A stretch of 64,000 bases of DNA from Cognatundibacterium luofuense (GCF_018139685.1 NZ_JAGSPN010000003.1:124001-188000); one strand, 5' to 3'. Shown: positions 1 through 9,892, numbered from the stretch's first letter. Made by a program: numbers and translations. The notes: generated by a model from the sequence alone, not told the origin.

Positions 1-1
1 C

Positions 2-1891
2 ATCATCGGCATGACCGATCTGATGCTGGAAACCCAGTTAAGCCGCGATCAGCAGCGCTACCTGAACCTGATCCGCTCCTCATCCGACACGCTGATGCGG
101 ATTATCGACGACATCCTCGATACCTCAAAAATTGAAGCCGGTAAGCTGGTGCTGGAACAAACCGAATTCGATATGTATTGCGTGCTGATGGAGGCTACCA
201 AATCACTCGCGATACAGGCGGAAAAGAAAAAACTCGAACTGATAGCGGATATCGATATCAATTTGACCCACCAGTACCGCGGTGACCCGACCCGTATTCG
301 TCAGGTCTTGTTCAACATTGTCGGCAACGCGATTAAATTTACTAAAGAAGGTGAAATCACCGTCATCGTGCGTCAGCAAAAATTGTCTGAAACCGAAGCA
401 GAGCTGCATTTTGCAGTCATCGATACCGGCATCGGTATACCGGAAGATAAGCAAAAAACCATTTTCGAACTGTTTTCGCAGGCTGACAATTCTGTTACCC
501 GCAAATATGGCGGTACGGGTCTGGGATTATCGATTTCCTCACGGCTGGTGGAAATGATGGGCGGCAAACTCTGGGTAGAAAGCGAAGCGGGTGTCGGCAG
601 CACGTTCCATTTCACGCTGCGCTGCGAACTAACCAGTCTGCCATGCACTTTACCGCTGCCGACCGGCGAGTTCCCGGCATCCCGCACACTGATCGTGGAC
701 GACAACGCGCAATGTCGCCAGTTCCTGAGTCAGCAGATCAGCCAGTGGGGCAGTGAAGTGTCCAGCGCGGCAAATGCTCAGGAAGCGCTGACGCATATTC
801 TGAACGCAGAATTTGCCGGTAAGCCGGTGGAATTGCTGATTTTAGATACCAATATGCCCGGCGTCAGTGGCTTTACCCTGCTGGAAAAACTCAGGGACAG
901 CGGCTTATCACGCATGCCACCGGCCATTTTGCTGACGCTGTCATCCTCGTCGATAGAAATCGAACGCTACAGTGCATTCGGTGTGCGGCTGCATATTCCT
1001 AAGCCAGCCCTGCCGCTGGAACTGAAACAGGCAATTTACGCTATGCGTGACAAAGCCCAGCGTGCCGAAGAAGCCGGTTTGCCCGTGACGCAAGTAGCAG
1101 GTGCTGCTGCAGGGCAAGTTCACCGCTTATTACTGGTTGAAGATAATGCGATTAATCAGCAGGTTGCGCTGCGCTGGCTCAGCGGTGCAGGACATGAAGT
1201 TCTGGTCGCAGAAGACGGACAGCAGGCACTGAATATTCTGCGCGAACAAACCGTCGATCTGGTGCTGATGGATATGCAAATGCCAGTGATGGACGGTATC
1301 GAAGCGACACGCAGAATTCGTGCCGGTGAAGGCGGACAGCACCGCGCCGTGCCGATTGTTGCCATGACTGCTAATGTCATGCCGGCGGATGTGGAAGCTT
1401 GCTATCAGGCCGGTATGAATGCGTATATTTCAAAACCGATTCGCAAAGAAGTTTTGTTTTCAACCGTCAACGATATTCTGAATCATGCACCGGACGCCGC
1501 TGAAAAGCCTTTATCTGCAATGACCGACATTCAGTCAGACAATCAGCCTGCATTTGATTATGCAAACGCAATCCGCGAAACCGATGAAGAAGTTCTGGCG
1601 CTGATAGGCGGTGTCGCGCTGAAAAACATTCCGCCCAAGCTGGATGAATTGCGGATAGCACTGACGGAGGGTGATATCAAAGCAGGTGTCATGGCCGCCC
1701 ATGCGCTGCGCGGCATGACGGGTTATTTCGGAGAAGGCCCGCTGAACACCTTCGCACTCAGCATAGAAAATGCGCTGAAAGCCGGTGACCTGCTGGTCGC
1801 CCGCCAGTATTTACCGGCACTGCAAACCGAAGAACGCCGTTTTATCGAAGCGCTGCATCAGCATTTAAATGCAGGTGCTGAAACTGCCTGA
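2..1891 (+). CDS. Hybrid sensor histidine kinase (BarA-like), 5' truncated by window edge
   Basis: The frame is open from base 2, and the first residues (IIGMTDLML) are what normally follows a histidine-kinase H-box, so the phospho-accepting His and any sensor or membrane segments lie off the window. Visible in order: rest of the dimerisation domain; HATPase with N-box (NIVGNAIKF), G1 (DTGIGIPED) and G2 (GGTGLGLSI) at about residues 80-205; a first receiver at about 227-345 with acceptor Asp in LILDTNMPG; a second receiver at about 370-485 with LVLMDMQMP; and a C-terminal HPt domain with AHALRGM. This is the tripartite phosphorelay layout of BarA-type kinases. The first receiver has serines around the usual Thr and may be weaker. 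The partner response regulator is not adjacent, so the target pathway is unknown. Confidence 0.93.
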   Translation: MIGMTDLMLETQLSRDQQRYLNLIRSSSDTLMRIIDDILDTSKIEAGKLVLEQTEFDMYCVLMEATKSLAIQAEKKKLELIADIDINLTHQYRGDPTRIRQVLFNIVGNAIKFTKEGEITVIVRQQKLSETEAELHFAVIDTGIGIPEDKQKTIFELFSQADNSVTRKYGGTGLGLSISSRLVEMMGGKLWVESEAGVGSTFHFTLRCELTSLPCTLPLPTGEFPASRTLIVDDNAQCRQFLSQQISQWGSEVSSAANAQEALTHILNAEFAGKPVELLILDTNMPGVSGFTLLEKLRDSGLSRMPPAILLTLSSSSIEIERYSAFGVRLHIPKPALPLELKQAIYAMRDKAQRAEEAGLPVTQVAGAAAGQVHRLLLVEDNAINQQVALRWLSGAGHEVLVAEDGQQALNILREQTVDLVLMDMQMPVMDGIEATRRIRAGEGGQHRAVPIVAMTANVMPADVEACYQAGMNAYISKPIRKEVLFSTVNDILNHAPDAAEKPLSAMTDIQSDNQPAFDYANAIRETDEEVLALIGGVALKNIPPKLDELRIALTEGDIKAGVMAAHALRGMTGYFGEGPLNTFALSIENALKAGDLLVARQYLPALQTEERRFIEALHQHLNAGAETA

Positions 1892-1995
1892 GATTACAAG
1901 GGATAGCCGCAGGTGCACGATCGCATCGAGCACCTTGCAGGCAAGCCGCAAAACAGGCAAACTCCGGCGCTCCGGCTAACCCTTTCAACCAGACT

Positions 1996-2256
1996 ATGAC
2001 CACATGCCGTGACCGCTGCGGCGCCTGCTGCATCGCCCCCTCCATTACCAGCCCGATTCCCGGTATGCCGAACGGCAAACCCGCTGGCGTGCGCTGCATA
2101 CAACTGGGCGAAGATGAACGCTGTAAGATCTTCGGCCACCCAGACCGCCCCGCCTTCTGCGCCGGCCTGCAACCTTCCGCCGAGATGTGCGGCAACACCC
2201 GCGAACAGGCGATGTTCTGGCTGGCTGAGCTGGAGCGCGTAACTGCGCCGTTGTGA
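1996..2256 (+). CDS. YkgJ family cysteine cluster protein
   Basis: A short protein of 86 residues with eight cysteines: C4, C8, C11 and C12 in the N-terminal CxxxCxxCC pattern, then four single cysteines at about 35, 43, 55 and 64. This spacing is that of the YkgJ/UPF0153 family, small zinc- or iron-chelating cluster proteins of unknown biochemical role. The start at 1996 places the first cysteine at residue 4, as usual in the family. It stands alone, 104 bp after the kinase, with no obvious operon partner. Function is not known beyond likely metal binding. Confidence 0.85.
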   Translation: MTTCRDRCGACCIAPSITSPIPGMPNGKPAGVRCIQLGEDERCKIFGHPDRPAFCAGLQPSAEMCGNTREQAMFWLAELERVTAPL

Positions 2257-2518
2257 TCCGGCTTGCAGCCAGTCAAATGAACGACAGGTGAGCGACAGGT
2301 GCATTAGATCTCCTCTGGCGCGCTACCAGGAATGACGCCACTCTGCTGGAACCGGGAAATACAAATCGTAGTGTTGAGCGGCTGCCAAAGTTAAGTTAGC
2401 CCGGAATCGCGCTGCATTCGTCAGTTACTCTTCTCCTGGATGCGTCAAGCAAATGATTTGCAAGGATATTTATTGTGCAGCAAAATCTTCCTTTTACTGT
2501 ATTTATAAAATTTGCAAG

Positions 2519-3169
2519 ATGATTTCTCTGCTGCTGACAATAATTGGTCTGACATTTTTATCTACATTGTTGACCGCAGCTGCATGCCGCACAGCGGGTG
2601 TAGCGATGCGGGAGGTCGCTTTGGGTGCCGGAAAAGCAGTTTTTCGCTACGGGATATTCAGTATTCGTTGTATTCCTGTTAGTGGCAGTGTCAGCTGCTG
2701 GCAGTCACAGGACTTAGATGCTGATGAAGCTGCTTTACGTGGCTCCGCCTTGTATGAAAATCAGCCCCGTCTGGTGCAGGCTATGATCATACTGTCCGGG
2801 AATCTGGGTTTAATTGCGCTGGCACTGCTACTGGCCGGGTCTGAAGGGTGGGACGCATTTATTTCCGGATTTTCTGAGTTTATATCCGGTGCGCTGAATC
2901 CGGAGCTTAACGGTGTCGAGTATTTGCAGTCCGCGCAATCGTATATAAGTACTCATCGCTGGCTGAACTACTTACCACTGGTCGCAGCAAAAGCAGCTGC
3001 CTGGAATTTATTGCCATTAAGCGCTTTAAATGGTGGTCAGATCATTATGATGTTACTGAGCCCCGGAAAAGTGCTGAAAAGCCTGTTTCACAAATACTCG
3101 AGCATATTACTGATGGTAATGCTTGCCTGCTGGCTGTTTGCATTGTTTCGCTGGTTGTATGGCCATTGA
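2519..3169 (+). CDS. M50 (RseP-like) membrane protein lacking protease residues
   Basis: A polytopic membrane protein of about 216 residues (an upstream ATG at 2453 would add 22). I chose 2519 because MISLLLTIIGLTFL then matches the usual start of site-2 proteases. The family skeleton is recognisable: hydrophobic TM1, a GVAMREVALGAG segment equal to the family's GVxVxxFSIGFG, IPVSGSV equal to IPLGGYV, and NLLPLSALNGGQI equal to NLLPLPxLDGG. The HExxH zinc motif that should precede GVAMRE is absent, and the metal-binding Asp of LDGG is Asn. The reading frame is otherwise intact. It is therefore a probable pseudoprotease or scaffold. An alternative is a divergent family whose catalytic motif I cannot align. 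Confidence 0.6.
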   Translation: MISLLLTIIGLTFLSTLLTAAACRTAGVAMREVALGAGKAVFRYGIFSIRCIPVSGSVSCWQSQDLDADEAALRGSALYENQPRLVQAMIILSGNLGLIALALLLAGSEGWDAFISGFSEFISGALNPELNGVEYLQSAQSYISTHRWLNYLPLVAAKAAAWNLLPLSALNGGQIIMMLLSPGKVLKSLFHKYSSILLMVMLACWLFALFRWLYGH

Positions 3170-3218
3170 TTTGCGCTGCACCGGTTTTTGATCTGAAGAA
3201 TGCTTCAAAACACCCCAA

Positions 3219-3301
3219 ATGCGGTGTTCAGCACAGCAACCCGGCGGTTGTCGGCAGAAAGTCCGGCTGTCCGTAAATTGCAGATGCGGATAGCTGCACA
3301 G
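3219..3301 (+). repeat. 83-nt dispersed element, copy 1
   Basis: One of ten intergenic copies. It begins with box ATGCGGTGTTCAGCACAG, carries core GGTTGTCGGCAGAAA, and ends with box ATGCGGATAGCTGCACAG exactly 65 nt downstream of the first. It lies between two convergent genes. Confidence 0.85.
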
Positions 3302-3503
3302 GGATGTGCGGGTAGCGGAGGCTTCCGGCGCTGCGTCGTCTCGTCAGCTACGAAGAAATTTTGAGGAAATTTCCAAGAAAATTCCCGAGAAAATTCCGGG
3401 GATATTTCGAGTGAGGTTTGTCTTTTGCCCGCGCGCCGGTGGTTTGTTCGCAATGACAGTGCAGTTGCCGGAACCCGATAAATTCAATGAATTTAATAAA
3501 AGC

Positions 3504-3538
3504 AAAAAAAAAACGGGACAGGTGTTTCTCCTGTCCCG
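3504..3538 (-). terminator. Rho-independent terminator of the sedolisin gene
   Basis: Arms CGGGACAGG and CCTGTCCCG form a 9-bp perfect stem with a 7-nt loop. On the minus strand it is followed by an unbroken run of ten T (the A tract at 3504-3513). It lies just beyond the stop at 3572. Confidence 0.93.
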
Positions 3539-3571
3539 GCTGGCTAATCTGCTCGTTCGTTTTGGCCAGAA

Positions 3572-6202
3572 TTACTTGATGGTGATGGTTTGGGTTGTAG
3601 TGGCGGTTTTACCGGCGGAGTCAGTGACAGTGATTTTCAGCGAGTAGGTGCCAGCGACCGGAGATCCCCAGTAAGAGTTGATGGTCAGGCCGGTCATCGA
3701 GAAGCTCATGCCCAGTGGTACGCCGGAGATGGATACCGATACCCATGCTGCACCCGGATCAGTGATACTGATACTGCCGCTCAGTGCTTTACCGACGCTG
3801 CCGGTAATTGCCGGTGCATTGATGGTGATGCCGTTGGCGGCGACATTGAAGACAACGCTGGCGCTGCCGCTGAGGCCGGTTTTACTGTCGGTTGCGGTGA
3901 CGGTGACTGTATAAGTACCGGCTGCAGCAGGAACCCAGCTGATCACACCTGCAGTGCTGATGCTCATACCGGTTGGTGCGCCAGTCAGTTTGTAGGTCAC
4001 AGGGTTGTAGGCAGTGACGGCAACGGTTTCGCTGACAGTTGCACCGACCAGTGTGCTGACTGTTTTACCGGTGACGACAGGAGCCGGTACGGCGCTGACT
4101 TTTACGCTGACAACTGCGCTGGCGGTGAAGCCGGTTTTGCTGTCTTTGGCTGTCACAGTGACGTTAAACGTGCCGAGTACAGGGGATGTCCAGCTGATCA
4201 CACCTGCGCTGCTGATGGTCATGCCCGACGGTGCACCGGTCAGTGTGAATGTCACCGGATTTGGTGCTGTGTAGGCCACGGTGTAGCTCAGCGCCTGGCC
4301 AACCATGCCCGTGACTGTACCTGCAGTGACGGTTGGTGGTGGCGGGGCTGTTACGGTAACTGTGTACACGCCCTGACCAGTCAGACCGGTTTTGGTGTCA
4401 GTGGCTTTCACGGTCACAGAGTAGGTGCCTGCTACCGGTGTGCTCCAGCTGACGACACCTGCTGTCGTGATCGTCATACCGGCTGGTGCGCCAGTCAGGC
4501 TGTAAGTGACCGGATTCACAGCGGATACCGATGCGGTAAAGGTCAGCGGTGTGCCGGTGGTGCCGGAGATACTTGCACCATTGACGATAGGTGCTGCGAC
4601 AGTGCCGCCATCATTCAGCAAAGTCAGCAGGTTGGTGACATTGGGTGTACCCAGACCGGTCAGCTGGTCGAAGCCGGTTTTTGCTGAGCAAGTGCCGCAA
4701 GTGCCGTGGGTGCCTGTGGTCACATCGAGGAAACCTTTGGCGTAGTTGGTGGCGTTGGTGGAGATAGTCTGGTACAGGGTGTTGTGCGTCTGACCAACGA
4801 CTGCTTTACCGGAGGCGGTGCGGACAGCATTCGCCATGGCGACGATACCTGCCCATTGTGGTGTGGACATACTTGTACCGCCTGCACTGATCCAGTTGAC
4901 GGTGGTGCTGCCAGGGTTGATGACGGCAACATATTGCCCGGTATTCGGATTCGCATTCATCGACACATCGGCCACGGTACGGCGTACCGGTGTGCCCATG
5001 CCCGGTACAACGCTGGTCTGGTAAGACGGTGTTGCTGTGTAAGCGCTGATGCCGCCGCCTGTACCGGACCATGCTGCTTCAGAGCGGGTGCCAGTGCCGG
5101 AGTAAGTCAGGCTGGTACCGCCGACTGCCAGTACTTTAGTCGAGACAGAAGGCCAGCTGACGGCCATACCGTTATCGCCGGTGGCTGCCAGATACGTCAT
5201 TTTGGTGTTGGCGAATGCGGTATCAACAGAGCTTGTCCATGTGCCTTCGGCGGCGCCAAAGCTCATCGACACTGCACCCGGGCCCATCACATTAGCCAGA
5301 TTCACACCGCCAACCAGACTGTTGATCGATGCATCCGGTGCTTCGATCAGAACGATACGTGCCAGTGGTGCAATGGCATGCGCCCATTGCACATCCAGAC
5401 TGATTTCAGTTGCCCAGCCGGAGTTGTAGGCTGGTGCGGTATTGCTCAGACCGCCGGCCGCAGTGTTATAAGCGATAGCGAATTCACATGTGTTTGCTGC
5501 AGGCGCAGCCAGTGGCAGGGCGGTGCCGACAACATACTGTTTCGTGGTGCAACCCGGCAAGCCGAATTTGGTGTTGAATGCGGCCAGCTCGGCAGCGGCA
5601 TTCGGGTTGTGGTAAGCATCAACGATGTAAATCGTCTGACCGGCACCGAACTGCGCTAACTGTGCAGCAGTTAAGCCAGTGAAGCTGGCTGGCAGGGCAG
5701 GCAGGTTATAGGCTGCGCGGACTTGTGCCGGTGTGTAGGTCGTAACCGCCGCAGTGATACCGGCGGCTGGCTGGAAGCGCGCCGCGCTGGCACTGCCGGT
5801 CTGTACGAATTCTTTGCGTGCAATCTGCGATACGGTCAGGCCACGGGTGGAAACGCTTTGCAGTGCAGCAGAAATACTCTGGGTATGTGCCGGCATGGAT
5901 GCGGAAGCACCCGGACGCAACTGGTCTGCGTCGGACGGCTCATTCAGCAAAACCGGGGCAACGTGGAAAGTCGGTGCCGCTGTCAGCGCTTGCGCTTCAG
6001 CCGGTACGGTCGTTTCAGCAGGAACCTGTACTGTAAAGGAAGTTGTTGCGGTTGCAATACCTGCAGCAGTGGTGTTATTGGATTGTTGTGCTGTTGGTGT
6101 GCTGCTGCCACCACAGCCTGCCAGCCCGATCGCAGTGATCGTGGCCAGTGTGATAGTACTTGCAGAAAAAGTCTTAGGCTGCAAATAAGAAGAAATTGTC
6201 AT
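3572..6202 (-). CDS. Sedolisin-family (S53) protease lipoprotein with Ig-like repeats
   Basis: An 876-residue exported protein. The start at 6202 follows a GGAG ribosome site and gives a lipoprotein signal peptide with lipobox LAGC (Cys30), so the protein should be anchored to the envelope. The catalytic region (to about residue 530) shows the sedolisin Glu/Asp pair in EISLDVQWAH, a GGTSMSTPQWAG serine motif and the C-terminal calcium-site region FDQLTGLGTPN. Four tandem Ig-like (He_PIG type) repeats of about 85 residues follow, each containing a TGAPxGMxI-like core; such repeats usually position the enzyme or bind glycans. It stands alone, preceded by a c-di-GMP riboswitch and followed by a strong terminator, so expression should respond to c-di-GMP, as for adhesion or matrix-processing proteins. 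The substrate is unknown. Confidence 0.88.
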   Translation of the reverse strand: MTISSYLQPKTFSASTITLATITAIGLAGCGGSSTPTAQQSNNTTAAGIATATTSFTVQVPAETTVPAEAQALTAAPTFHVAPVLLNEPSDADQLRPGASASMPAHTQSISAALQSVSTRGLTVSQIARKEFVQTGSASAARFQPAAGITAAVTTYTPAQVRAAYNLPALPASFTGLTAAQLAQFGAGQTIYIVDAYHNPNAAAELAAFNTKFGLPGCTTKQYVVGTALPLAAPAANTCEFAIAYNTAAGGLSNTAPAYNSGWATEISLDVQWAHAIAPLARIVLIEAPDASINSLVGGVNLANVMGPGAVSMSFGAAEGTWTSSVDTAFANTKMTYLAATGDNGMAVSWPSVSTKVLAVGGTSLTYSGTGTRSEAAWSGTGGGISAYTATPSYQTSVVPGMGTPVRRTVADVSMNANPNTGQYVAVINPGSTTVNWISAGGTSMSTPQWAGIVAMANAVRTASGKAVVGQTHNTLYQTISTNATNYAKGFLDVTTGTHGTCGTCSAKTGFDQLTGLGTPNVTNLLTLLNDGGTVAAPIVNGASISGTTGTPLTFTASVSAVNPVTYSLTGAPAGMTITTAGVVSWSTPVAGTYSVTVKATDTKTGLTGQGVYTVTVTAPPPPTVTAGTVTGMVGQALSYTVAYTAPNPVTFTLTGAPSGMTISSAGVISWTSPVLGTFNVTVTAKDSKTGFTASAVVSVKVSAVPAPVVTGKTVSTLVGATVSETVAVTAYNPVTYKLTGAPTGMSISTAGVISWVPAAAGTYTVTVTATDSKTGLSGSASVVFNVAANGITINAPAITGSVGKALSGSISITDPGAAWVSVSISGVPLGMSFSMTGLTINSYWGSPVAGTYSLKITVTDSAGKTATTTQTITIK

Positions 6203-6246
6203 GGTACGCTCCAGAGTTGGGGCGAGGACCACGCAGTCAGCCTGTA

Positions 6247-6338
6247 CAGTCTTACAGACTGGCAACCCCGCTACCATTGCATCATGTGCTTTAGGCCGGA
6301 AGCTTTGCGTCCCCGATTTTCAACGGGTTTGCCCTCAA
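6247..6338 (-). promoter_or_regulatory. c-di-GMP-I (GEMM-I) riboswitch
   Basis: Read on the minus strand, this leader carries the family signature in order: GGGCAAACC, a GAAA tetraloop, GGGGACGCAAAGC, CCGGCCTAAAG, then GGTAGCGGGGTTGCC, which is the tetraloop-receptor side. These are the most conserved GEMM-I blocks. Immediately downstream is a 5-bp hairpin (CAGTCtgtaaGACTG) that may form the expression platform. The protease start lies about 45 nt further on. No T-run follows the hairpin, so control may act on translation rather than termination. Confidence 0.9.
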
Positions 6339-6665
6339 AAATAAAAACTACAACGCAAGTGTAGACTGTAACAATCGTTACGATTTAAGAATATTTGTTA
6401 AACATTGTAGCGATTGCTCAGAAACATGGTTACCTTAACCACGTTTCCGTTCAAAACCTTGTTATCCGGTCATTGATTTAAATAATTCTTACGAAAAAAT
6501 TGCTGTTTACTTCACATTTAGCTGTTGCTGAAATACACAACGCTTGCATCGGAATGCTTGTTTTCAGGGCTTTTTGACCGCCGGATTGCAACAGTCAGTA
6601 ACATCTCCGGAAACATTTGCCGGAGACCTTCATTTGTTGTTGAGATTGCACTGAAATGGTGCGAA

Positions 6666-6748
6666 ATGCGGTGTTCTGCATAGCACTTGGCTGGTCGTCG
6701 GCAGAAAAGCTGGCGGAGCGAATTTGCCTGATGCGGATACCTGCACAA
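6666..6748 (+). repeat. 83-nt dispersed element, copy 2
   Basis: First box ATGCGGTGTTCTGCATAG, core GGTCGTCGGCAGAAAA, second box ATGCGGATACCTGCACAA. It is the most diverged copy in the linker but keeps the exact 83-nt length. It lies in the long intergenic region between the riboswitch (minus) and narK1 (plus). Confidence 0.8.
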
Positions 6749-7028
6749 TGAATGCCTGTAGCTCTTGGTTTTTACTTTGAATTTTTTACGCTTAACTTTT
6801 TAAGCTTCACTGTTTGCTCTGAATGGCTACCTGAACGGCGATCCGGAACTCAAACCAAATCGCAACCTGAATCACAACCCGAACTGCGACTTTTTCCGTG
6901 CTTTTATTCAGTCACTAATGATCAGCCACCAATGATCTGCCATCACCGGAAGTGTCGCATCAGCCGCTGCCTTCATCAGCCCGATGTTCTGTCCTTCCGT
7001 CGCCATGCCATGGTCTGACTGACAGCCT

Positions 7029-7048
7029 GCTAGTTCAAAAGGACTAGC
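7029..7048 (+). promoter_or_regulatory. NarL-like palindrome upstream of narK1
   Basis: GCTAGTTCAAAAGGACTAGC has arms GCTAGT and ACTAGC. It can be read as heptamers TAGTTCA and TAGTCCT in a 7-2-7 inverted arrangement, one base (third position G, not C) from the E. coli NarL heptamer TACYYMT. The same palindrome occurs upstream of narG. It lies about 107 bp before the narK1 start. Confidence 0.55.
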
Positions 7049-7154
7049 GCAGGCCGCAATATAACTAGCGCCGGCTGGTCTTCCGGTGAATAGGCAAAAT
7101 TGTGCCGCTCTCTAGAATCTGATAGTGCCACTAACAGAATAAGTGAGAGAAAAA

Positions 7155-8429
7155 ATGGCTACATCTGTGCCACCCTCTGCACCCGTTGCAGAATCAAAAA
7201 AATACTTTGTGCTCGGCAGCAGTACGCTGGCATTCACCGTCTGTTTCACCATCTGGATGATGTTCGGTGTGGTCGGTATTCCGATCAAAACCGCGCTGCA
7301 ATTAAATGAAACCCAGTTCGGTTTGCTGACTGCCATGCCGGTGCTGACCGGTTCGCTGGTGCGGGTACCGCTCGGTATCTGGACCGACCGTTTCGGCGGC
7401 CGCATCGTGCTGTTTATCCTCATGCTGAGTACCGTCGTTCCGATTTACATGATCAGCTACGCCACCGAATACTGGCACTTCCTGGTGCTGGGTTTGTTTG
7501 TCGGTCTGGCCGGCGGCTCTTTCTCGGTAGGTACACCGTATGTTGCACGCTGGTTCAAACCGGAACGTAAAGGTCTGGCGATGGGAGTGTTCGGTGCCGG
7601 TAACTCCGGTGCAGCCGTCAATAAATTCGTTGCGCCGGTCATTATCGCCAGCGCTGGCTGGATGATGGTGCCAAAAGTCTACGCGGCGCTGATGCTGGGT
7701 ACGGCAATTCTGTTCTGGATTTTTTCTGCATCTGATCCTTCCCATCAGGTGACTTCGAAAGAAAGTCTCGGTCAGCAACTGGCCATGCTGAAAGACTCAC
7801 GCGTGCTGCGTTACTGCCAGTATTACTCCGTGGTGTTTGGCGGTTACGTTGGTCTGAGCTTGTGGATGGTGAAGTACTACGTCACCGAATACGGTCTGGA
7901 TATGAAACATGCGGCGCTGCTGGCTGCTTGCTTCTCCTTACCCGGTGGTGTGCTGCGCGCGCTCGGTGGCTGGTTGTCTGACCGTTACGGTGCTTACAAA
8001 GTGACATGGTGGGTGATGTGGGTATGCTGGGTCGCATTCTTCCTGCTGTCGTATCCGCAAACCGATTTCACCGTGATCACCGTTAAAGGCCCGCAAACCT
8101 TCCATATCGGTATCGGCGTAGAAGCCTTCACCGCCCTGATGTTTACCGTCGGTATTGCGATGGCGGTTGGTAAAGCCTCGGTCTTCAAATTTATCTCGGA
8201 TGAGTATTCCAGCAATATCGGCGCGGTATCCGGCATCGTTGGTCTGGCCGGTGGTTTGGGTGGCTTCATTCTGCCAATCATCTTTGGTGCAGCGCTGGAT
8301 CTGACCGGCGTGCGCAGTTCCTGCTTCATGCTGTTGTACGGCACCGTTTGTGTGTCGCTGGTGGGGATGCATTATCAGTTCCGTCGCGAATCCATGCTGT
8401 CTGCACAAGCAGCACTGGCTAAAGCGTAA
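7155..8429 (+). CDS. narK1: Nitrate/nitrite MFS transporter NarK1
   Basis: A 424-residue, 12-TM major facilitator protein. The ATG at 7155 follows a GTGAGAGA ribosome site; an in-frame GTG 12 nt upstream is less likely. NarK-family traits include an early RVPLGIWTDRFGGR loop with the conserved substrate-binding Arg, and glycine-rich nitrate-signature stretches (GLFVGLAGGSFSVG and GIVGLAGGLGGF). NarK1-type members are usually nitrate/proton symporters. It is the first gene of a two-gene unit, 21 bp before narK2, with a shared terminator. The palindrome at 7029-7048 links it to narGHJI, about 29 kb away. The NarK1 versus NarK2 assignment rests on gene order and sequence type. Confidence 0.92.
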   Translation: MATSVPPSAPVAESKKYFVLGSSTLAFTVCFTIWMMFGVVGIPIKTALQLNETQFGLLTAMPVLTGSLVRVPLGIWTDRFGGRIVLFILMLSTVVPIYMISYATEYWHFLVLGLFVGLAGGSFSVGTPYVARWFKPERKGLAMGVFGAGNSGAAVNKFVAPVIIASAGWMMVPKVYAALMLGTAILFWIFSASDPSHQVTSKESLGQQLAMLKDSRVLRYCQYYSVVFGGYVGLSLWMVKYYVTEYGLDMKHAALLAACFSLPGGVLRALGGWLSDRYGAYKVTWWVMWVCWVAFFLLSYPQTDFTVITVKGPQTFHIGIGVEAFTALMFTVGIAMAVGKASVFKFISDEYSSNIGAVSGIVGLAGGLGGFILPIIFGAALDLTGVRSSCFMLLYGTVCVSLVGMHYQFRRESMLSAQAALAKA

Positions 8430-8450
8430 TTTTATTAATCAGGAGTTAAC

Positions 8451-9833
8451 ATGAGCCGCACAATAACCCACTGGGAACCGGAGCACGCCGAATTCTGGCA
8501 GCGCACCGGCAAACAAGTTGCGAACCGCAATCTGTGGATTTCCATCCCTTGTCTGATGCTGTCATTTTCTGTCTGGATGCTGTGGAGCGTGGTCGCTGCC
8601 AATCTGGACAAAGCAGGTTTTCAGTTCAGCAAAGATCAGTTATTTTTTCTGACAGCGCTGCCCGCTTTGTCAGGTGCCACACTGCGCATTTTTTACTCGT
8701 TTCTGGTGCCGGTGTTCGGTGGCCGCCGCTGGACAACGATCTCTACCGCCAGTTTGCTGATTCCGGCTATTGGTATGGGTATGGCACTGAAAGATCCGAC
8801 CACCAGCTACACCACTTTACTGGTGCTGGCGCTGCTGTGCGGTCTTGGCGGCGGCAACTTCAGTTCCAGTATGGCGAATATCAGCTTCTTTTTCCCGAAA
8901 GCCCGCAAAGGTTACGCGACAGGGATGAATGCCGGTATCGGTAATCTGGGTGTTTCCGTTGTGCAGTTCCTCACACCGATGGTGATTTCCGGCGCAGTGT
9001 TCGGTGCCAGTATTTCCGGCAGCGGCTTTGAATTTCTGAATCCGAAAACCCATCAGACAGCAACGTTCTGGCTGGCGAATGCAGGCTTTATCTGGGTGAT
9101 CCCGATTGTGATTGCCACCATCGCTTCGTGGCTGTTCATGAACGATATTGAATCTGCCAAAGCATCATTTGCAGATCAGGCTGTGATTTTCAAACGCAAA
9201 CACAACTGGCTGATGTGCTGGCTGTACATCGGTACCTTTGGTTCTTTCATCGGTTTTTCCGCCGGTTTTGCGATGCTGATCAAATCGCAGTTCCCTGAAA
9301 TTGATGTCGCGAAGTTTGCCTTCCTCGGCCCTTTGGCTGGTGCACTGGTGCGACCTATCGGCGGTATTATTTCCGACAAAATCGGCGGCGCACGCTTAAC
9401 CTTCTGGGTTTTTGCAGCAATGAGCGCAGTCATCGTGGCAGGCATTGTGCCTGCGCTTCACAGTCATGATTTCACGATTTTCCTGGCATCCTTCCTTGGG
9501 ATGTTCATTCTGACAGGTCTTGGTAACGGTTCAACTTTCTGCATGATTCCGATCATTTTCCAGCAAATGAAAGAACGTGCTGCTGAAGGTCAGGGACAGC
9601 AGGCGATGGTACAGGCACGTCAGGAAGCTTCGAAAGAATCTGCTGCAGTTCTGGGTTTCTCCGGCGCGATTGGTGCTTACGGTGGTTTCTTCATCCCGCA
9701 AAGTTTCGGTACATCCATCAAAATGACCGGTAGCCCGGACATGGCTTTGTACACCTTCGTCGGCTTCTATATTACCTGCCTCGTCATTACCTGGTGGTTC
9801 TATTCCCGCAAAGGCGCAGAAATGCCTTGCTGA
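8451..9833 (+). CDS. narK2: Nitrate/nitrite antiporter NarK2
   Basis: A 460-residue MFS protein with the NarK2 layout: an extended N-terminal soluble segment (SRTITHWEPEHAEFWQRTGK), SGATLRIFYSFLVPVFGGRR with the conserved Arg, GLGGGNFSSSMANISFFFP (first nitrate signature) and GFSGAIGAYGGFFIP (second signature). NarK2-type carriers exchange external nitrate for internal nitrite, the product of NarG. The start follows an AGGAG site in the 21-bp gap after narK1, so the two are translated from one message. A strong terminator lies 30 bp downstream. Confidence 0.93.
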   Translation: MSRTITHWEPEHAEFWQRTGKQVANRNLWISIPCLMLSFSVWMLWSVVAANLDKAGFQFSKDQLFFLTALPALSGATLRIFYSFLVPVFGGRRWTTISTASLLIPAIGMGMALKDPTTSYTTLLVLALLCGLGGGNFSSSMANISFFFPKARKGYATGMNAGIGNLGVSVVQFLTPMVISGAVFGASISGSGFEFLNPKTHQTATFWLANAGFIWVIPIVIATIASWLFMNDIESAKASFADQAVIFKRKHNWLMCWLYIGTFGSFIGFSAGFAMLIKSQFPEIDVAKFAFLGPLAGALVRPIGGIISDKIGGARLTFWVFAAMSAVIVAGIVPALHSHDFTIFLASFLGMFILTGLGNGSTFCMIPIIFQQMKERAAEGQGQQAMVQARQEASKESAAVLGFSGAIGAYGGFFIPQSFGTSIKMTGSPDMALYTFVGFYITCLVITWWFYSRKGAEMPC

Positions 9834-9862
9834 TCATCACTGTTGTGGCACTTGTGGTATTT

Positions 9863-9892
9863 CCCCCTCGTCGCAGAGGGGGTTTTTGTTTG
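9863..9892 (+). terminator. Terminator of narK1-narK2
   Basis: CCCCCTC and GAGGGGG form a 7-bp perfect stem with a 6-nt loop, followed by TTTTTGTTTG. It lies 30 bp after the narK2 stop. Confidence 0.93.

Noticed and set aside
3306-3647. A 113-residue plus-strand frame running from repeat copy 1 into the sedolisin region
   Set aside because: It runs through the terminator and antisense to a strongly supported gene, with low-complexity KIPEKIPG sequence.
6604-6626. CTCCGG/CCGGAG hairpin upstream of narK1
   Set aside because: It has no T-run and no adjacent gene end, so no role can be supported.
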